From Penicillus capitatus (taxonomy: Eukaryota; Chlorophyta), in contig OZ287706.1 in NCBI GenBank assembly GCA_965649825.1, forward strand, positions 868,001-932,000: 64,000 nucleotides of DNA, given 5' to 3'. Both the position numbers and the translations under genes were made by a program. Below the pieces are notes generated by a model. That model was not told the origin of the DNA and did no database searches. It saw nothing but the letters and a program-made list of their open reading frames with translations. Shown piece after piece: positions 1 to 11,973 of the stretch (positions within the stretch are counted from its first letter, which is position 1; each line of letters opens with the position of its first letter).

Positions 1-32
1 AGGCATTTCGTGCATCCGCATCCGAGCCTTCT

Positions 33-3000
33 TCAGATCCACTTCTTCTTCTTGTAGCAGAAAGATTCGTTTCCGTCTTCGGCCATGTGCCAGCAACAGT
101 CGCTGTTGAAGCAGTCCTCTTCCGTGATGTCGTCCTCCCCACACTTCTCTTTCTTGATAACGGCGCAGTGCAGCACGTGCATCATGGCTTCCTTTTCAGA
201 TCCAGAGTAGGTGGCCATCATTGTCGTCTTCTTAATTGTGTGTGTCTCCTTTCCAATAGAAGATGCATCACCCTTTCCGCCATGACTTGCAGCTTCTGGT
301 TCTTCCTTCTCTGAAGTGCCTTCCTCCGTTACCGTCTTGCTCGTCGTCGACTGCACAGTCGTCGTCTCAGACGAGGAACCGCCGGCTTCAGATTCGACCT
401 CCTTCTCCGAGCTGCCTATCGCGACACCTTCCTTCTTGCCGACAACCTCGGCGCCTTCCTCCGTTACCGTCTTGCTCGTCGTCGACTGCACGGTCGTCGT
501 CGTCGTCTCAGACGAAGAACCGCCGGCTTCAGATTCGACCTCCTTCTCCGAGCTGCCTTTCGCGACGCCTTCCTCCGTTACCGTCTTGCTCGTCGTCGAG
601 TGCTTTGCAGTTGTGGATTTGGAAGCGTCTCCGCTAGAAGTCGAGGACTTAACCTCCGTTCCTTCTTTTGCGCTGACTGTTTCAACACCTTCCAAAACTT
701 CAGAAGCTACGCCCTCGATCTCAGCTTTCTTTTCAGTACTGCTGCTGCTGCCTTCTTCAACCCCCTTCGCTTCTTCCGAACCTTCTTCTGTTGTCTCGCC
801 CTCTGTGCTGCTGCTGATCGTTGTTTTCTTCGTTGTGGTCGTTTCAGAAGAATAGTCGTGCTCATGCAATCCACCATGTTTAGAATGGCCACCAGCTGCA
901 CTGGATTCGTCTTCAGTTTTTACGTCGACAACCTCCGCAGTCTTTTCAGTCTCAGACGTGCTCGTCGTGGAATGCTCCGTCGAGTCTCCACCGATCTCCC
1001 CCTTGGTCACTTTTTCGGAACTGCCTTCTACGACGTCTTCTTTCTCCGCGACGACTTTTCCGGCTTTTTCCGTCGCCGTCTTGCTCGCCGTCTTTGTCGT
1101 CTCGGACTCCGTTTCAAGTTTCGCGTCAGCACCGGATTCGCCCGAGACAGATTCGGCTTCCTTCTCACTTTCAGTTTTATGCGAACCAACACTCTCCTCT
1201 TTCGTCGTCTTCGTGCTGACCTCATACTTACAGTAATCTTCACCGCAAGAAGTTTCATCTTTTTTCGCCGAAGAAACCTCGACTTCATGAATTTCAGTCT
1301 CCGAAGACGTCACCGACTCTTTGGATTCATCCTCGATAACTTCAACTCCAACGAATTGCTCCTCCAGGGTTTCTTTTGCTTTTTCTTTGCTCTCGCATCC
1401 CAAGCATTTCTCTGAGCCAACCTTCTTCGTGACGCCTCCGGAATGACGTCCACGTCGTATTGCTGTTTCGTCTCCATGTGCCTTTGCAGCGTACTCTTTC
1501 GTCGCTTCTGTCTTCTTGGCAGTAGCGGACGACACGACTTCATCCAGAATATCGTCTTCCTCGTCGACGATCACTGCACTTGCACCTCCAACCGATTCTC
1601 TTGTCTCTTCTTTCTCTTTACGCGATTTTGCCTGTCCTCCTTCGATCTGATGATGGACGGATGGTTCCGTGCTACTTACAGGAATAAACTCCGCATCATC
1701 GTCTGTGGAATCAAACGCGTCAGCTGACGTCTCTGAGGGCACCGCAACTCTATATTCTTCTAGGAGCTCCTCGACGTAATCTCCACCCACAACGTCATCC
1801 TCTGGCTTCTCCTCCACCTTGGTCTTCTCGTACGGAGATGGCTCTGGCTTCTCCTCCACCTTGGTCTTCTCGTGCGGAGATGGCTCTGGCTTCTCCTCCA
1901 CCTTGGTCTTCTCGTACGGAGATGGCTCTGGCTTCTCCTCCACCTTGGTCTTCTCGTGCGGAGATGGCTCTGGCTTCTCCTCCACCTTGGTCTTCTCGTG
2001 CGGAGATGGCTCTGGCTTCTCCTTCGACACGACGTGTCCACAGTCATCACTGTTTTTGTAGAAGCACCAAGGTTCTACAGAGCCTTCTTCCAATGGGGAC
2101 CAACAGCAACCCTTGGATACACATTCCTTCTCATCAATTCCGATGTATCCTGAAGAATCGAACACGTTTATCTGATGAAGCACAAACCGGGTACTGGACT
2201 CTTACCGCAGTTAATGCGTCCCTCGTCTGCTGCACAACATTTTCCTACGCCTGCATTCTTATAGAAGCACCATGGATCATCGGATCCCTCCTCTAATGGA
2301 CTCCAGCAACAGTTTTTGTCTTCACACTCTTTCTCTTGGATTCCATAGTAGCCGCAGTCGATGCGTTCATCATCTTCGGAGCAGATGTCTTGAGAGGGAT
2401 CAATACAGTTCTTCCTGTAGCACCAGGGTTCCTCAGAATGCTCTCCGAGAGGTCCCCAACAACACTTCCGTTTCTCACACTCATCTTTCGTGATTCCATA
2501 GAATCCTGTCACAGAAGACGATGAGATCTTTACAGCAAATGAGCAATACCTACCACATTCGATTCGGGTTTCTCGTGGGCAGCAAGCGTCATAGGCACTC
2601 TTCCCACCATTCTTGAAAAAGCACCATGGATCTTTGGACCCTTCATGTAATGGACTCCAACAGCATCCTCTTCTCTTGCACTCCGACTCCTTTGTCTTGT
2701 AATTGCCACACTCTATGCGCGGGAGTCTTGCCGAACACTTCTTCAGAGAAGGATTTCTGCAGTTCTTGTGGTAACACCACGGAACACCCGACTGCTGATT
2801 CGGATCCCAACAGCAGCCTCTTCCCAGACACTCTCCTTCGTCAATGCCATAATAGCCTGTTCGGCACACAGAACACGTCAAAGGCGCACCCGTGGCCGAC
2901 TCCTGCGTCTTACCGCAGTCCGTTCGATAAGTCGCTGGGCAGCATGCGTCGTAGCCGTTCTTTGCGTCGACTGCTGAGTCAGTCGGCGTTTGCGCCGCGT

Positions 3001-3671
3001 CTCCGCGTCCCGAGTTCGATGGTTTGTAGCACCACGGTTCGTTTGACCCGTCAGAAAGCGGAGACCAACAGCAATCACGCCCCTCGCACTCGTCTTGCTG
3101 GATACCGGTGTAACCTACAGCACAATGAAGAACGGCTACATCACCGCCGTCACGAAAAACCAAACGCACCGCAATCTTCGCGAGACTCATCCGTTGGACA
3201 GCGTCGCGGGTCCATGTTCGTATTGTAGAAAAAGCAATAGGGTTCGCCCGGCTTCTCGTTCCAGCAGCATTCGCGGTCGACGCATTCCTTTTCGGTAATT
3301 CCAAAGTGTCCTGAGAGGCAACATCGTCTCACCACAGACCAAGTGCATCAACGGTCTACCGCAGTCCGAACGCTCTGCCGTATCCGAGCAGTACTTGTAT
3401 TCTTCGTTTGGATAGAAACACCATGGAGAACCCGGAGGAACGTTGGAATTCCAGCAGCACTGTTGTTTCCCTTCACATTCTTCCTTTGTGATTCCATAGT
3501 GTCCTGGATGCGCTCTGAGCCACGGCGGTAGACAAGCAGTCGTTTACCGCAGTCGACGAGAGAACCCTCAGTCGAACACGTCGCGCCGTCGACGTGGGAC
3601 AGGTGCGTAACAAAGAGAAGAAGGGCGAGCAACGCAGGAACGGCCCATTGCTCTGTCGGACGCCACATCAT
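33..3671 (-). CDS. Secreted nine-domain trefoil (P-type) protein with acidic Ser/Thr/Lys-rich mucin-like stretch
   Basis: Seven exons: 3671-3548, 3503-3360, 3310-3170, 3114-2914, 2856-2554, 2505-2206, 2149-33; six introns of 44-57 nt. The start is the first ATG of an ATGATG pair and opens a signal peptide (MMWRPTEQ, then a Leu/Ala/Phe-rich core ending near DGA). Nine trefoil domains follow, with signatures such as RxxCGxxGI, GCCW and PWCF. Eight lie in a row; the ninth closes the C-terminus after a roughly 550-residue Ser/Thr/Glu/Lys-rich stretch that begins with five copies of a 14-residue repeat (PEPSPHEKTKVEEK). All six introns are phase 1 and fall at the same place in a domain, right after Cys in the CG pair. 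Two domain borders (4/5 and 6/7) have no intron. Family knowledge: trefoil domains are disulfide-rich, extracellular, often mucin-associated. I infer a secreted wall, mucilage or adhesion protein. Confidence 0.9.
1795..2022 (-). repeat. Five tandem 42-bp coding repeats in the trefoil gene
   Basis: Five nearly identical 42-bp units encode PEPSPHEKTKVEEK, alternating H and Y at residue 7. They sit directly after trefoil domain 8 and open the low-complexity region. Confidence 0.9.
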
Positions 3672-3735
3672 TTTTTGCGCTGGCGACAAAACGCGTGCAA
3701 GAAAACAAAAAGGCTGCGCATTGCATGTGCCGCCG

Positions 3736-3745
3736 CCTTTTATGC
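3736..3745 (-). promoter_or_regulatory. Probable TATA element of the trefoil gene
   Basis: On the minus strand the sequence reads GCATAAAAGG about 65-75 nt upstream of the trefoil start codon. Position and sequence suit a TATA box; no transcript data. Confidence 0.5.
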
Positions 3746-4424
3746 TGACGGCGCGTGCCCAACCGTCGCTATCCGTTATCGAGAATGTTCTGTGCCAGGA
3801 TCTCGAGGAACTTGTCATGAATAAGGTCCGCGGCTCCAGAACTTCGCAAAGGGCGAGCAAGGGCAGGAGACAGACACCTCTCGCGTGTTTGCAGACATCC
3901 CGGTATTGTTTTGCTAACGTCCCTCTTGAATTATCGGACAGATGCCATGGTATCCCTTGGGCAATGCCATCGTGGTCGATGGGATTTGCTTCCCCAGGAA
4001 TCGCCCCTGTCACCGAGACACGCGTGCAAGGGCGCTAGACAACGGCGTGCGGACTTGAGATGAGATCGAATGCCGCATCTGGATCGTCCACTTTTCCGAT
4101 TCCTGTCTCGATGGCGGCTTCCTGATATGGGCTTCGTGGTAGAGCGTCATGCGATTGGAGACGGGAAATCCGTGACGCGTTGCCAGACGCCTCTCTTTTT
4201 CGTTTCTTGCGTAAGTCTCTTGGAAAACCGGAGTCTCGGCGTTCAGCATGACCAGATTGTTGCCACAAAGAATCGATGCCTCGGGGTTCTCCATCGTTGT
4301 CTGCGGCAGCCCTTTGTGAGATGCATGATAGGCAAACTGCGGCGTCTGCAACTGCAGACCCGTCTCTCTGGGAAGGCCTCTCAACGATTCCTGCCTGGCA
4401 TCCTTTTTTCGCTGAAGACGTTTT
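3746..4424. other. Intergenic stretch, possible 3' tail of the kinase gene
   Basis: A minus-strand frame stays open from 4456 to 4010 (148 codons). It could extend the kinase tail if a 37-nt intron (acceptor near 4442) is spliced, but that is shorter than every other intron here. Otherwise nothing is recognisable apart from the trefoil promoter side. Confidence 0.4.
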
Positions 4425-6277
<1,853 letters not shown>

Positions 6278-6410
6278 TCACAAAATATCTATTCGTTACG
6301 ACAATGACCATGAGCACAGACGTCGATCGCCCGTAAAAGCAGAAAATAAAAGACTTTAATGAGTGTCGTTTGCGTGGGGAGTCGGCGAATGTGGTGTCGC
6401 ACGACAGAAT

Positions 6411-7689
6411 TCATGAATCCTCTGCCGTCACGGACACCAGAATCCTCCCCGAGACGGTGGTCTGTCGATCTTCTTTCTTTCCAGGACCCAAATCAAACCA
6501 AAAATCGTGTGTTCCTGGGCCGGTGTTGTACAGGGCACTTGCAGGAATCCGAACGGCTCCCATGAAATCGTCTTTCGAGATAGGATCGCGATCGTACACT
6601 GCAATCTTCAAAGCCTTCGGTTCCGATTCGCTTATGCGTCCCAAATCGAAAGCAGCTTCGTTCCATGTCGGATTCAGCGACCTCTTGACGAATTCTGATT
6701 TGAATGTCCTCTTCTTGAACTTCAGAGTGAAGTAGGGGTCAGATGATGCCTCCCTTCCGAATCTGGCGGCATCCTTTGCAGCCAACTCTGCCCCCTGCGT
6801 CACACGGACACTCACGTTCCTTAGCAGTGGCGGAAAGGAGATGTTCGACTGCAGGAACTCCAAGTTTGCAGGATTCTGAAAAACACATATGGCGGTGCCG
6901 TCGTGTAGGTACAAGGAATGAGACACTTACCTGTACGACGTCCTGGATGGTCTGGCCCGTAGCAGGAATCCCGAGTGCCTTGAAGCTCCAGTAAGCACCT
7001 TTCCTCGTCATCACTCCCATCAACATCGCTCTACCGACCAGCTGGTTCAGCTCAAACTGGCACATGATGTGTCCCTTGTACTTTGGCTTCCCGTGCATCA
7101 TCCTCACATACGCTCTGCGCAGCTACACAGAGAAAAGGACGTGCAGAAGACACATAGGACACTGCAGACGGACTTGATCGAAGGAGAATCCGTCACTGTA
7201 GATGCAGACGGCGAAGAGGATGTGGTGCACCCTCAACGGGATGTCTGTTATGTCGACTGTGATGATCTCATCATCGCCACCCCCTTCGCCTGTCGTGTCG
7301 TCGCCCGAATGCTTGACACTTTTGCATGTGCTCTTGAGATTGTGCCACCAGACGAGGTCCACCACGTCGTGCTGGGAACCAATGAGGGCTGCAGAGGCAT
7401 CCACATCCACTCCTCTACAGCGAAACCCGGTATCCCTCTCGAACATTCGGCGTCACACGCGCTCACTCGTCCCAGCCGAGCCCCAGGGAGACTTTGTTGA
7501 CCGAAGGATGAATCATGTATTCTTCGTGCGGTGTCAGTCCGACGGTTTGCAGCCAGTCTCGCACTTCCGGAGGCGGCGCCGGTTTCACCAATCCTGCACG
7601 ACGCCTCCTCACCTCAGCGAGACAGCTAGCAGCTCTTCACCTTTGCCTTCCCAGTTCGTGTAGTAGTCTGCGTTCGTCGGCGTTTCCAT
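6411..7689 (-). CDS. TerD domain + C2 domain fusion protein
   Basis: Five exons; introns of about 47-55 nt give a continuous protein. After a short N-terminus (METPTNADYY) comes a TerD-family domain: VSLGLGWDEGVDVDASAAL, VDLVWWHNLKS, VKHSGDDTTGEGGGDDEII, then VHHILFAVCIYSDG, LRRAYVRMMHG and ELNQLVGRAMLMG. TerD domains bind calcium and are known from bacterial tellurite/stress loci and some protists. The C-terminal part (about residues 250-380) is a C2 domain with calcium-loop aspartates (SDPYFTLKF, YDRDPISKDDFMG). Together this suggests a calcium-responsive membrane-associated protein. The start was chosen because it is the only upstream ATG in frame and lies just before the HIRA start, 43 bp away on the other strand. 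Exact function unknown. Confidence 0.85.
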
Positions 7690-7732
7690 TCTCTCCTGGT
7701 TGTCGTGCGCGTTACGTCAATCTGCTACAAGA
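7690..7732. promoter_or_regulatory. 43-bp divergent promoter between TerD-C2 and HIRA
   Basis: Only 43 bp separate the two start codons, so both promoters and 5' leaders must overlap or lie inside the coding regions. No TATA box is visible in this interval. Confidence 0.55.
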
Positions 7733-10196
7733 ATGATTACTAAGCCGTTGACATGGGCGGTGCACTTGGAGAAGGAAAACGTCGTTCCGATCTTCTCTAT
7801 CGATATCTCTCCCCGCGGAAATGCATTTGCGACCGGCGGTGACGATGGCGTCGTTAACGTCTGGAGCTTCGCCAAAGCGCTCTCCTCTTCCAACGACACT
7901 TCGCTGCTCGCCGAGATCAAAGTTCACGAGAAGCCTGTGAACTCCGTTCGATTCAATCACACTGGCCGTCTCTTGGCCTCGGGAGGGTCGGACGGCGTTG
8001 TCAGTGTTGCCGCATGGGTGCCTTCCAACGAACCTTCGTGGCGCCCATTTCGCAAGTGGCATCAGCAGAAGCTCGACGTCTCGGAAGTCGCATGGGGCAC
8101 CACCACACGGCGACATATGCTCGCCAGTTGCAGTCTGGACGGGACGATCATCATCTGGGATGTCGAACGGGGAGAGACCTGTCACATCATTACCGGCCAC
8201 AAGAATATGGTCAAGGGCGTGGCATGGGATCCACTCGGTCAGTTCCTCGCGAGTCAGGCCGATGCCGAAGGAGTCTTCATTTGGCGGACCTCGGACTGGA
8301 AGTGCATCCAACAGATCTCGGAGCCGTTCAAAGAGGCCGTCGATCTGTCGGATCACTTGAGACTGTCATGGTCGCCGAACGGGATGTATCTCACTGGCGT
8401 CCAGGCGCACGTCCTGCCTCAGCCTTATGTCGCCGTCCTGAGTCGAGATCGATGGAATGTCGAGTTCTGTATTGTGGGCCACCGTTCGGGTGTGTCTATT
8501 TCGAAATGGAATCCGCGTTTCTTTCACCCTCGTGGCAGCAAGGACGCGATGGAATCGGATTCGGCTAAGCTGGCGATGTGTCTATGCCTTGGCAGTCTGG
8601 ATCGATCGTTTAGTCTGTGGCTGCAGACCGAGGAGCGTCCCATTCTCCATATGGACGGCTTCTTCGAGAATCGCATATCGGACATTGCATGGAGCGCCGA
8701 TGGTTACACGTGTCTGGTTGCATCGCGAGACGGTTGTGTGGCGCTCTGTAACTTTACGGAGGAGGAATTGGGAGCGGCAGCCTCGCATCAAGTCTCCCCC
8801 ATGGACGTTTTCCCATCTTCTTCCAAAATGCCGGTGGCTGAGAACCTCAACCTGTGGATGCTGGAACAGAACCGCGGTGCAGCTGCGCCTTCCGTGGAGC
8901 CCCAGGAGAAGAGAGGACGATTGGAGGCAGAGCCTGGTGTTCCCGAAATGCAATCAAAGCGACAGAAGAAAGTGAGTGGCAACGAGGTGCTCCTTTCGCG
9001 CATGACCCTTGAATCCACACCGCCCCCTCCGCTAAGACTTGCCTCGAAGCCGACATCTGTGCAGCAGCTGCCGAAGGAGAGCCTTCGCGGGAAGGAGAGA
9101 CGAAACAAGACGTCGTTTCTGCATTTCTGTGGCAGAAGGGAGATGCCAGATGGATCGTCGTCGGATGTTCAGCTGGCTGTGGAGAATGCCATGAGCAACA
9201 AACAGTGCACCATTGTGTGCACCGAGGGATCGAATGAAGTGTGGAGAGATGAGATTTCAGACAGAGCAGTGGCCGTCGCTGGAAATCTGAAATTCAGCGT
9301 CGTTGCGACAAACGCTTCGTCTCTTCATGTCGTGTGCTCGTCGTCTATAGGACGTTCTGCTCAATGAGATGCTGTTGTAGGTGTTTGACGAGGTGGGCAT
9401 GTATCTGATACCTTCTTTGCAGCTTCCTTCGTCCATCTCACTCCTACAGGCCGATGACGAATGGCGTCTTATGGCGTTGACCAAGTGTGGAGAGCTGAGT
9501 CTCTGGCATCTACAGACAAGGCGCCTTGTCTGTCGCGCCTCTGTCTGCTCGCTCTGCAAGGAAGCCCAACGTGGGGTCTTTTCTTAGCATCCTTCACCGA
9601 ATGCAGGTGTTTGTGTGTGCAGTGTCAACCATCCACTTTAGCTCCAACTCCTTGCCAATTGCCGTGCTTTCGGACGGGCATGCTTATCTCTACAATACTT
9701 CCCTCGAAGCATGGACCCTCATTTCAGATCCATCACAGAGACAGACCGGTCATCAAGCAGCGCAGATGGATACAGGTAAGCCATCACAGTGATCATTCTC
9801 AAAGACAGCGAACGATTTGTTTGTCGACTAGATGAGACGAGCGATATTGAACTCGATGCATTATCCTTGCATGCCAGTCAGGCAGATGTGAAGCATCATC
9901 TGGAACAGGGAATCATGAACGCGATCGAGCTGCAGTCCCCAACAGACTATCGCAAGTGGACGCTGGCTTACGTCCGTTTCCTGATCTCTCGTGCCACACG
10001 ATGCCATTCCGTCACCAAGGACGAGGAGACGAAGCTCCGAAAGATCTGCATGGATCTACTGCAGGGACGAAACGGAGAGATGCTGGGAGGGGAGCCCGTC
10101 TCTTTTCTCCGTCAAGACATCCTCCCAGAGATCATGCGATCGCGCGATCTACAGCGACTGGCCGAAGAGATCTGGGACTGGATAGAACGTCTGTAA
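7733..10196 (+). CDS. HIRA: Histone chaperone HIRA
   Basis: Four exons: 7733-9331, 9381-9570, 9623-9775, 9832-10196; introns of 49, 52 and 56 nt; 768 aa. N-terminal WD40 propeller from MITKPLTWAVHLEKENVVPI, with FATGGDDGVVNVWSF, LLASGGSDGVV, MLASCSLDGTIIIWD and WDPLGQFLASQADAEGVFIW blades. The C-terminal Hira domain includes YLIPSLQLPSSIS, AVLSDGHAYLYN and a final HLEQGIMNAIELQSPTDYRKW block ending in DLQRLAEEIWDWIERL. HIRA deposits H3.3-type histone H3 with H4 independently of replication, in the nucleus. The start at 7733 matches the family N-terminus; an in-frame extension to 7700 would run towards the neighbouring gene. The 3' end faces the lectin gene 131 bp away. Confidence 0.95.
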
Positions 10197-10327
10197 ACCC
10201 CTCCTGCATAGATTTCAAACACTCTCGTCTGTTCAAAAAACATCACCCGCAAACACCCGCACAGCAAAGTGCTTATAAACCCATCCATCTCTCAATCAAA
10301 AAAATGCGCACGTAATGGATCGAAAAC

Positions 10328-11593
10328 TTAGAGGTCGTAAACGATCTCGACCATGTGTCCGGTGTATCCGCGTGAGTAACACGCAATTGTCGTTCCTCCT
10401 GTCACCACGCATGATGGCTTTTCGATCATGGCATAGGAAGAGGAGAACCAGTCCGACCAAGAATTGTCGACGAACGACTTGCGCATGAGAGTACGATCGA
10501 CACCGATCAGAAAACAGTGTATCGCCTCGTCTTCGATTGCAATACATTCCGGAGCGGACACGAAGCTGCCGCCGAGATCCTCCCATTCCTCCCACTCCTC
10601 TTCCACAAAGGCTCGGTGCATGAGCTGATTGCCGACGCCAAGGACGAAGATGTCGGCACGATCGTAGTCCCAGCTCGTCACGGAGATGCGATGCTTTCCC
10701 ATTCCACCCGCTCCCGGCTGCATTTTCCATTCTCCCCCGAAAACCCACATCTCATGCGCCACAGAGTTGTCGGATGCCAAGGCGAAACAGTCTTCGGCAT
10801 CGCCATCCCCGCGTTCGGTGCATGTCGGAGGTGATGACATACCCTCCAGCTGGAGCTTCTTTGGTGGTTCCCATTTGCCATAGCGCGAACGGTCCACATA
10901 CCAAAGCGAATTGTCCAATGCCCGATAGAAGCAGGTAACACCTCCGCTGGCACGCATAAAGACAGACGGCACTTCCAGTGCCATGGCATTCTCGATCGTC
11001 TCCCATTCCGTCCATTCACCGCCTCTGATCATTCTGGTCATCAAATGGTTCGACTGGTTCAAGGTCATGAGGGTGAATTTGTTGCTAGACTTGGCCACAG
11101 GAATCACTTCATCGCGTACTTTTCCTTTACTGTCGATTGAATTCTGCGGTGCACCGTCCTTTGTCTTCTTGTGGATAACCGTCTGCGTCTCATAGTTGAC
11201 GTAGAAGCAGTCCACTTGTCCTCTTTTGAAAGAAACACAGTTCGGCAGAGACGAGAGGAGATCGCCGGTGATGAGTTCACAGGATTTCACTGCCGGGTCT
11301 TTCGCCTCGTTGCTGAACGAGGCACGGGCATGATGAAGAGACGCGAGCGGAATCTTCTTCGGACGATGTTCAAGAGCGCAGGGGCAGCAGTTTTCGCGAG
11401 TGGCTCGACGATCCACCTCGGCTTCCTCCAAAACGCAAGGACAGCAGAACTCTCCGTTTTTCAAGGCCTTGGCGAGGAGGAGGTCGTTCCGTGTGACCGC
11501 TTCATGTTCGGTGTAGCCGAACGATACAACTGCAAAGAACAGAACGGCGCAGACACACGCCAGACACGGGCTGCAGATGAAGTTGGTACGCAT
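10328..11593 (-). CDS. Secreted PLL-like beta-propeller lectin
   Basis: Intronless, 421 aa. Signal peptide MRTNFICSPCLACVCAVLFF, then two CCPC motifs (FCCPCVLEE, NCCPCALEH) in the mature N-terminus. From about residue 130 there are repeated blades of about 45 residues containing a W-x-x-W motif and GG: GGEWTEWETI, EEWEEWEDLGGSFVSAP, DNSWSDWFSSS. This pattern (LMxR, then WxxW, GG, SxP) is that of PLL-family seven-bladed lectins, which bind sugars. Cysteines recur at the same blade position (CF motifs), so the propeller may be disulfide-braced. Function as an extracellular carbohydrate-binding protein is inferred. No intron, unlike nearly all neighbours. Confidence 0.75.
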   Translation of the reverse strand: MRTNFICSPCLACVCAVLFFAVVSFGYTEHEAVTRNDLLLAKALKNGEFCCPCVLEEAEVDRRATRENCCPCALEHRPKKIPLASLHHARASFSNEAKDPAVKSCELITGDLLSSLPNCVSFKRGQVDCFYVNYETQTVIHKKTKDGAPQNSIDSKGKVRDEVIPVAKSSNKFTLMTLNQSNHLMTRMIRGGEWTEWETIENAMALEVPSVFMRASGGVTCFYRALDNSLWYVDRSRYGKWEPPKKLQLEGMSSPPTCTERGDGDAEDCFALASDNSVAHEMWVFGGEWKMQPGAGGMGKHRISVTSWDYDRADIFVLGVGNQLMHRAFVEEEWEEWEDLGGSFVSAPECIAIEDEAIHCFLIGVDRTLMRKSFVDNSWSDWFSSSYAMIEKPSCVVTGGTTIACYSRGYTGHMVEIVYDL

Positions 11594-11637
11594 GGCTAAA
11601 AAGCACAGGTCCTCAGAAGAGCAGTTAACAAACGACG

Positions 11638-11647
11638 TATATATAGG
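11638..11647 (-). promoter_or_regulatory. TATA box of the PLL-like lectin gene
   Basis: CCTATATATA on the minus strand, about 45-54 nt upstream of the lectin start codon. It lies in the 380-bp divergent interval shared with REV1 (11,594-11,973), where nothing else stands out. Confidence 0.6.
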
Positions 11648-11973
11648 CGGCTCCTTGCCTCTTTGGGATCAAGCGCGTCAAGCAACGGGCGTTTGTGGAC
11701 TGCAAAGGCATATCGGAACGAAGGGTCTTTCGCGTGGGCCACGTATTCATTATTGAATTGTACGCGTTTGATGGATTGGCCGATGGAGAAAGACCCAAAG
11801 AGGCGACGTTTAGGAAATGGCAGTCAGATGATCCGTTAGATCCAAAAGACGAGACGGGATCGGTACATGCAACAGGTTTTTTTTGAGACAAACCTCAACG
11901 AAATCAACTGCATTGACCTTCGGGCAGAGGCCTGTCCTCCACGACGTCACAGCATTTCGTCTTCTGGCTGTCG

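Noticed and set aside
1760-2061. Repetitive open frames on both strands over the 42-bp repeats
   Set aside because: They are shadows of the trefoil coding repeats.
3348-4013. Long upstream extension of the trefoil frame
   Set aside because: The extension precedes a clear signal peptide and covers a TATA-like element, so the ATG at 3671 is the likely start.
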